From Knufia peltigerae (lineage: Eukaryota > Ascomycota > Eurotiomycetes > Chaetothyriales > Trichomeriaceae), in NCBI GenBank assembly GCA_030247855.1, contig JAPDRN010000019.1, forward strand, positions 124,001-188,000: 64,000 nt of DNA, in the 5' to 3' direction. Below the pieces are notes generated by a model that ran no database searches, was not told the origin of the DNA, and worked only from the letters and a program-made list of their open reading frames with translations. Shown piece after piece: positions 61,089 to 64,000 of the stretch; position 1 is the first letter of the stretch; every line of letters starts with the position of its first letter. The translations under genes and the position numbers were made by a program.

Positions 61089-61958
61089 TCATGAACCACA
61101 AGTCATGTCGATGAGAGGGTTGTAGTTCGAGTCGACGACGGCAAAGCTAGGTGACGCAGTGAAGTCATCGAGGTCGTAGAAGAAATAGTTCAAGCTGGTC
61201 AAGCTGGCACAAGACACCTGCCACCAGTAGGTCTGCAGCGATTCAACAGACGGCACCGCATTTCCAACTGTATCTCCGGAGATGGGCTGGCCAGTCTCGG
61301 TGGTCCAGACGTCTTTTCCTTGTGCAACAGCCCTAACTTGGTTGACTGCAGCCCAGTAGGCATCGCTTGCTGCACCGTTGTCGATGCCGATGCCTTGCCA
61401 GTACGGGTAGGCATCGTTACCGAGCCAATCCACCGCGTCGATGACAGGAGTGTTTGCGCCGTCGACCCAGGCGGTCCAAGTATCAACGTGTCCGACAGAT
61501 TTACTGCTGGCTCCGAGACCCCACAGCATCCCGCGAACATCATTGATCTGCGAAGCCAGGCTGTTTGCGTCAGTGTCACCCCGGTAAAGGTCTTCACTGC
61601 CTACAGACACCGCCAGGATCCAGTCGGAGCCATACTGTTGAATGGCGTCAAGCAAGGCCTGTTTCTCGGCCTCGTAGTGATTGCTATCTTCGGTCCAGAT
61701 ACCAACGAGGAGGGAGGTTCCTGTCGCGAGGGCCGCAGGCACGGCATTTGCTAGTGTGTTGCAGTCACTCGAAGCGTAAAGTCTGGCTGATTTGAAGTTT
61801 CCAGGGAAGCTGGCGATCTTGTTGAAAGCAAACTCCCAGTCCGACTGACTCCGGCATGCTCCCGAGGGAAGATTCGCGCCGATGTTGAAGCCACTGAAAT
61901 ACGCATCTGCTCCAGAGAGCAACGCGGAGGACAAGGCTAATACGTGACTAGTTTTCAT
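61089..61958 (-). CDS. Secreted GH17 beta-1,3-glucanase/transglycosylase
   Basis: A 289-residue cell-wall enzyme of glycoside hydrolase family 17 (Bgl2-like). It has a signal peptide (residues 1-19), FSGFNIGANLPSGACRSQSDW at the mature start, the acid/base Glu in SVGSEDLYRGD (Glu122) and the nucleophile Glu in TTETGQP (Glu221). The nucleophile motif is usually ETGWP, so the Trp is replaced by Gln. Endo-1,3-beta-glucan cleavage or transfer in the cell wall is the expected role; Aspergillus SunB/BgtC-type enzymes are alternatives. No GPI signal or membrane helix is visible at the C-terminus. The ATG at 61958 was chosen because it starts the signal peptide; the frame continues upstream without signal features. 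Single exon. Confidence 0.93.
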   Translation of the reverse strand: MKTSHVLALSSALLSGADAYFSGFNIGANLPSGACRSQSDWEFAFNKIASFPGNFKSARLYASSDCNTLANAVPAALATGTSLLVGIWTEDSNHYEAEKQALLDAIQQYGSDWILAVSVGSEDLYRGDTDANSLASQINDVRGMLWGLGASSKSVGHVDTWTAWVDGANTPVIDAVDWLGNDAYPYWQGIGIDNGAASDAYWAAVNQVRAVAQGKDVWTTETGQPISGDTVGNAVPSVESLQTYWWQVSCASLTSLNYFFYDLDDFTASPSFAVVDSNYNPLIDMTCGS

Positions 61959-62852
61959 CTTTGCTGATCCGTAGTTTATGATTCGATAAAAGAACGCTTT
62001 GTTGAGGGAAGCGGCGGGTTTCAGATCTTTCAAAGAAGACACGATAAATGAATGAATAAACGAATGACGTGCAATTGTAAAGAGTGACTTGTAGTAAGGA
62101 TAATAACGAAAGACAAAGGTATAAACACGAGTGATACTGTAGAAATAATCAACAAGATTAAGAGTGTTTTTGACTGCACACCAGCAGGAGTCCTTGCTAT
62201 TCTCATCAAGGTCATCGGAATCCTTACACAATATCCTTGTAGTGGTGACCCATAATGGCGCCCGGGATCTGCTGGGATGGTGGATGCTCTGGTTAGGGCC
62301 GGCTGCCACCCGTTAACGCCCTGACCGGGGTCATTACCCATAATTTTTGTGGCTGTACCTGCATTAGCATGCCCGAGAGATTGGATTGATGTCCATTTCA
62401 GGTGCATGCGTAGGGCTCTTTCGTCAAACATGGCGTTTTTGTTGTACTCTGTAAACCGATGCAAGACACATATTTCCCTGGTGCCCACGGTGCCTAACTT
62501 TGGAACTGGGGACTTTGAAATTTGAATCTTGACGCGGAAACACCGACCATAGTCTCAGGCATGAAGTCAGGTCTGACCATTCGTTTCTGTACCCAGCAAA
62601 ATGCAAAAGCATGTCCTACAGAGCATATACACCTCCGAGCCTTCGAGGTAGCTCGCTCCCTGTAGGATAGCAAACCAGGGCATGGGATCACCAAGCTTTA
62701 TTGCTTCTCCCTCTCATTGCATCCGGTACCAAGCTAGGATTGACGCATCCTCAGCCAAGTTATTTGGATGCAGCAGAAGCCAGGCCACAGGTGTGGTCAT
62801 GAAAGTTCCTAAAAGAGAGGTGGATTGAAGCCCCTCGACTTCCCATTTCCTG
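61959..62852. other. intergenic, no gene seen
   Basis: About 890 bp upstream of the GH17 gene and downstream of the last gene. The frame open upstream of the GH17 start (to about 62309) has no domain and is likely leader sequence. Confidence 0.5.
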
Positions 62853-64000
62853 CTAACCAAGCTGTAGTGGTTGTCTCATACGTTGACTGGTGTGCAAAGG
62901 CTGTGTTTTGAACTCTGGTCTTGAGTCAAGACCTGCTTCGGGCGGCGTGGCTATGAGTTTTTCTTGCTTAGCATTGCCTACTGGACCATTGGAATGGTCA
63001 CGGCATCCTGCCTGGTAAGAAAAATGTATCGACCGGACAGGAGCTGTCGAATCTTTTGATGTTGGCGTATCATCATCTGTTTGCTGTAGGGTCTGCCGCC
63101 CGGCTGAAGGCGAGTGGTATTCCTTTGAGAGCTCCGATCGAGACCGCTGCTTGCGCACAGATCTCCTAGCTGATATCGTTATCGTCCGTCTAGTCGAATT
63201 GGAAGAGCCGACAACAGAAGGAGGAAGTAGTGATGGCGTTCGACCTATTGTCCGCGTTGGAGCCTTGAGGTTGATGCACGAGGGATTCGGCTTGCTGGTT
63301 TGAATTGGCAAATCCCGGGAAGACTCGAGGAACACACGCAGATTGAGAGTGGTATCGCCAAGAGGAAGAGATGGCCGTGGCCTCACAGGTTTCTGATGCT
63401 GTGATTGCATCACCACGTTTGTGGTCGGTTGAAACATGCCTGTATCAGAATTCGAATAAGTTGTACCCGGGAGATAGACGAAATCATCGAAACTAGTGGC
63501 GATATTGGCGAAGTTGAACCCCTTGCCCTTGACTTGAGGCTCGAATACCTGGCCAATATCACGGTCGAGATCAAGAATCCCAGTCTGGAGGGGCTGGTAT
63601 CTATGCAGATTGCTGATAAATTCTGGAAAGCTTGCAATCTTAGGTTGAATGTCGACTTCGAGCTTCACATCACCAGATTCTTCAAACCCCCCACTCCCTT
63701 TGGTCAATAGCATAACGAAAGTGAACTCTCGTGGTAGTCCAGATTTTTGAAGGCGGTTTTCTTCGAGAGTCCATACCATCTCGCCGTCTTCAATATCGTA
63801 CTCATGACTGTACCAGGACCTCAACGTCCTGACCGAGCCTTGAATCTTCATCATTTCATACACCTTGTAACTGCTTTTCACACCATAAGAAGGCTTGATG
63901 GACGCCAATGCAGGCCCTTGTGATACACCAAGGCTTCCAGCTAGATTGAAGTTCCAGTTCAGTGTCTCCGGACTGATAGACCCGTACAACAAGTGTGGAG
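62853..64000 (-). CDS. Hypothetical protein, N-terminus outside window
   Basis: I do not recognise a family. The frame is open from the window edge to a stop at 62853, giving 382 codons of the C-terminal part. The first 130 residues look folded (WYSHEYDIEDGEMVWTLEEN, REFTFVMLLTKGSGG, KLEVDIQPKIASFPEF). The remainder is Ser/Pro/Thr-rich with basic stretches (RRTITISARRSVRKQRSR) and probably disordered. No ATG is present near the window edge, so the true start or a further exon lies beyond 64000. Confidence 0.7.
   Translation of the reverse strand, partial: PHLLYGSISPETLNWNFNLAGSLGVSQGPALASIKPSYGVKSSYKVYEMMKIQGSVRTLRSWYSHEYDIEDGEMVWTLEENRLQKSGLPREFTFVMLLTKGSGGFEESGDVKLEVDIQPKIASFPEFISNLHRYQPLQTGILDLDRDIGQVFEPQVKGKGFNFANIATSFDDFVYLPGTTYSNSDTGMFQPTTNVVMQSQHQKPVRPRPSLPLGDTTLNLRVFLESSRDLPIQTSKPNPSCINLKAPTRTIGRTPSLLPPSVVGSSNSTRRTITISARRSVRKQRSRSELSKEYHSPSAGRQTLQQTDDDTPTSKDSTAPVRSIHFSYQAGCRDHSNGPVGNAKQEKLIATPPEAGLDSRPEFKTQPLHTSQRMRQPLQLG

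Noticed and set aside
1..64000. Mobile elements, CRISPR arrays, rRNA, bacterial-type operons.
   Set aside because: No transposase, reverse transcriptase, spaced repeats or rRNA segments were seen; the gene structure is eukaryotic.

Overview
The window is nuclear DNA of a filamentous ascomycete (Pezizomycotina). The basis is short GT-AG introns of about 48-102 nt, many single-exon genes, fungal-type families (DUF3112 seven-helix protein, fused AcnX, GH17, bZIP, MFS and MATE transporters) and a PP2A catalytic subunit with a fungal N-terminal extension. Protein character suggests Eurotiomycetes, possibly Chaetothyriales (black yeasts); this is an inference that I could not test by search. I see no transposase, reverse transcriptase, CRISPR array, rRNA or intact tRNA.

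Layout. 1-5.5 kb: a DUF2264 protein cut by the window start, RPA2 (replication protein A middle subunit, four exons) and, divergently, the ribosome-biogenesis helicase DBP10; an MluI cell-cycle-type box lies between them. 5.5-11.5 kb: mostly non-coding DNA with a tRNA-like B box in a hairpin followed by a T run (possible Pol III transcript), plus one disordered RS-rich hypothetical protein. 11.5-20 kb: LCB2 (sphingolipid synthesis), acetoacetyl-CoA synthetase, and a GT8 glycosyltransferase. 20-25 kb: a tRNA-like relic and an inverted repeat, a zinc alcohol dehydrogenase of butanediol/sorbitol type broken by one in-frame TGA, and a divergent fused aconitase X. 25-37.5 kb: RING/TRAF-type protein, TTI2, FIG4, acyl-CoA dehydrogenase, CCA1 and dephospho-CoA kinase. 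37.5-45 kb: MFS and MATE transporters and a secreted agmatinase-type ureohydrolase. 45.5-54 kb: PP2A catalytic subunit, PI31-like proteasome regulator, DUF3112 membrane protein and a SUN-domain protein. 54-64 kb: ARC1/EMAPII-type tRNA-binding protein, a Qc-SNARE of SYN8 type, a bZIP factor with unresolved 5' end, a GH17 glucanase and a hypothetical protein cut by the window end.

The genes are mostly housekeeping and do not form one pathway. Neighbours are often divergent with shared upstream regions of 0.3-1.6 kb or convergent with very short gaps; the acyl-CoA dehydrogenase and CCA1 stop codons are 6 bp apart. The most interesting points are: (1) in the agmatinase gene two 22-nt coding segments sit on either side of one intron, and using exactly one of them keeps the frame and gives related octapeptides, so the gene may be spliced in mutually exclusive ways or keep a trace of an intron shift; (2) the single nonsense codon in the otherwise intact dehydrogenase; (3) the two Pol III-like signals; (4) an in-frame, stop-free 60-nt intron in the acyl-CoA dehydrogenase.
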